A stretch of 64,000 nt of DNA from Paenirhizobium cremeum (GTDB lineage: Bacteria; Pseudomonadota; Alphaproteobacteria; Rhizobiales; Rhizobiaceae), in assembly GCF_022884085.1 (NCBI RefSeq), contig NZ_JAGGCS010000005.1, positions 186,001 to 250,000 on the forward strand. The letters are read 5' to 3'. The notes beneath the pieces were generated by a model that saw nothing but the letters and a program-made list of their open reading frames with translations, searched no databases and was not told where the DNA came from. This document shows, piece by piece, positions 63,778-64,000 of the stretch. The position numbers were made by a program, and so were the translations under genes. How positions within the stretch are numbered: position 1 is the first letter of the stretch; every line of letters begins with the position of its first letter.

Positions 63778-64000
63778 ATGAGCAAGGTCAGCGGTAGCAA
63801 CGGCGGTGACTCCAAGAATACCCTTTATTGTTCCTTCTGCGGCAAGAGCCAGCACGAGGTCCGCAAGCTGATTGCCGGCCCGACGGTATTCATCTGTGAT
63901 GAATGCGTCGAATTGTGCATGGACATCATCCGCGAGGAGAACAAGAGCTCCATGGTGAAGTCCCGTGACGGCGTTCCCACGCCGCAGGACATCATCAAGA
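63778..64000 (+). CDS. clpX: ClpX ATPase (5' part)
   Basis: The frame from ATG 63778 ([20 protein letters not shown]) runs to the window edge, 74 codons. It shows the ClpX zinc-binding domain: [18 protein letters not shown], then [12 protein letters not shown], with the four cysteines. GGAAGGA precedes the ATG. The gene continues beyond the window. Confidence 0.97.

Overview
The window is a chromosomal segment of an alphaproteobacterium, most likely a member of the Rhizobiaceae (Rhizobium/Agrobacterium/Sinorhizobium/Shinella group; the genus cannot be fixed by eye). The evidence is the high GC content and the gene neighbourhoods: parC..bpt..hemB..ldtR..ldtP, glyA-nrdR-ribD-ribH-nusB-hppA, bamE/plsX-fabH-ihfA-merR-tRNA-Pro, ctaA..argC-speB-rpsI-rplM, and clpP-clpX. 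These blocks and their order resemble the Sinorhizobium meliloti chromosome as I remember it; no search was run. I saw no transposase, integrase, phage genes or CRISPR array.

Layout. 1-5.1 kb: a partial secreted protein, topoisomerase IV subunit A, a Tat-exported nitroreductase-like protein and the N-end-rule leucyltransferase Bpt. 5.1-14 kb: RDD protein, HemB, a small membrane protein, the MarR regulator LdtR and its likely target LdtP (L,D-transpeptidase). A YrbL-like kinase, an alpha-oxoamine synthase and a GGDEF-EAL protein lie among them. 14-22 kb: one-carbon, riboflavin, NusB and proton-pumping pyrophosphatase genes. 22-27 kb: outer-membrane assembly lipoprotein, cytochrome bc1 assembly chaperone, then the fatty-acid/phospholipid block plsX-fabH-ihfA-merR. 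28-29.9 kb: tRNA-Pro, an esterase and small genes.

29.9-41.4 kb is a polysaccharide cluster: two GT4 glycosyltransferases, an O-antigen polymerase/ligase, a polyprenyl glycosylphosphotransferase, an outer-membrane exporter, a chain-length protein with a degenerate kinase domain, and a GNAT/BioF2-like acyltransferase. It sits where S. meliloti carries its unipolar-polysaccharide (UPP-type adhesin) genes, as far as I recall. An extra FtsH protease gene is embedded in it. UPP synthesis in relatives is driven by cyclic di-GMP, so the two GGDEF proteins of the window are of interest, though no direct link can be seen.

41.5-48.5 kb: DUF2842, heme A synthase, an autorepressed TetR-cupin pair, a LigB-type dioxygenase flanked by an argC 3'-end remnant and the intact argC, then agmatinase and ribosomal proteins S9 and L13. 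48.5-62.5 kb is mostly accessory metabolism and regulation: thioesterase, enoyl-CoA hydratase, VOC protein, two CoA-binding paralogues, O-acetylhomoserine sulfhydrylase, LrgAB with a LysR regulator, two MarR regulators with an SDR and an MFS exporter, a cytochrome P450 and a diguanylate cyclase. The window ends with clpP and the start of clpX.

The most unusual signals are non-coding: a 36-bp nearly perfect palindrome and a weaker copy bracketing the second marR gene (58.1 and 58.6 kb); a perfect 31-bp inverted repeat on the VOC promoter (50.1 kb); structured leaders upstream of hppA, ldtR and clpX; and a 65-bp duplicated argC tail bounding a single-gene insertion.
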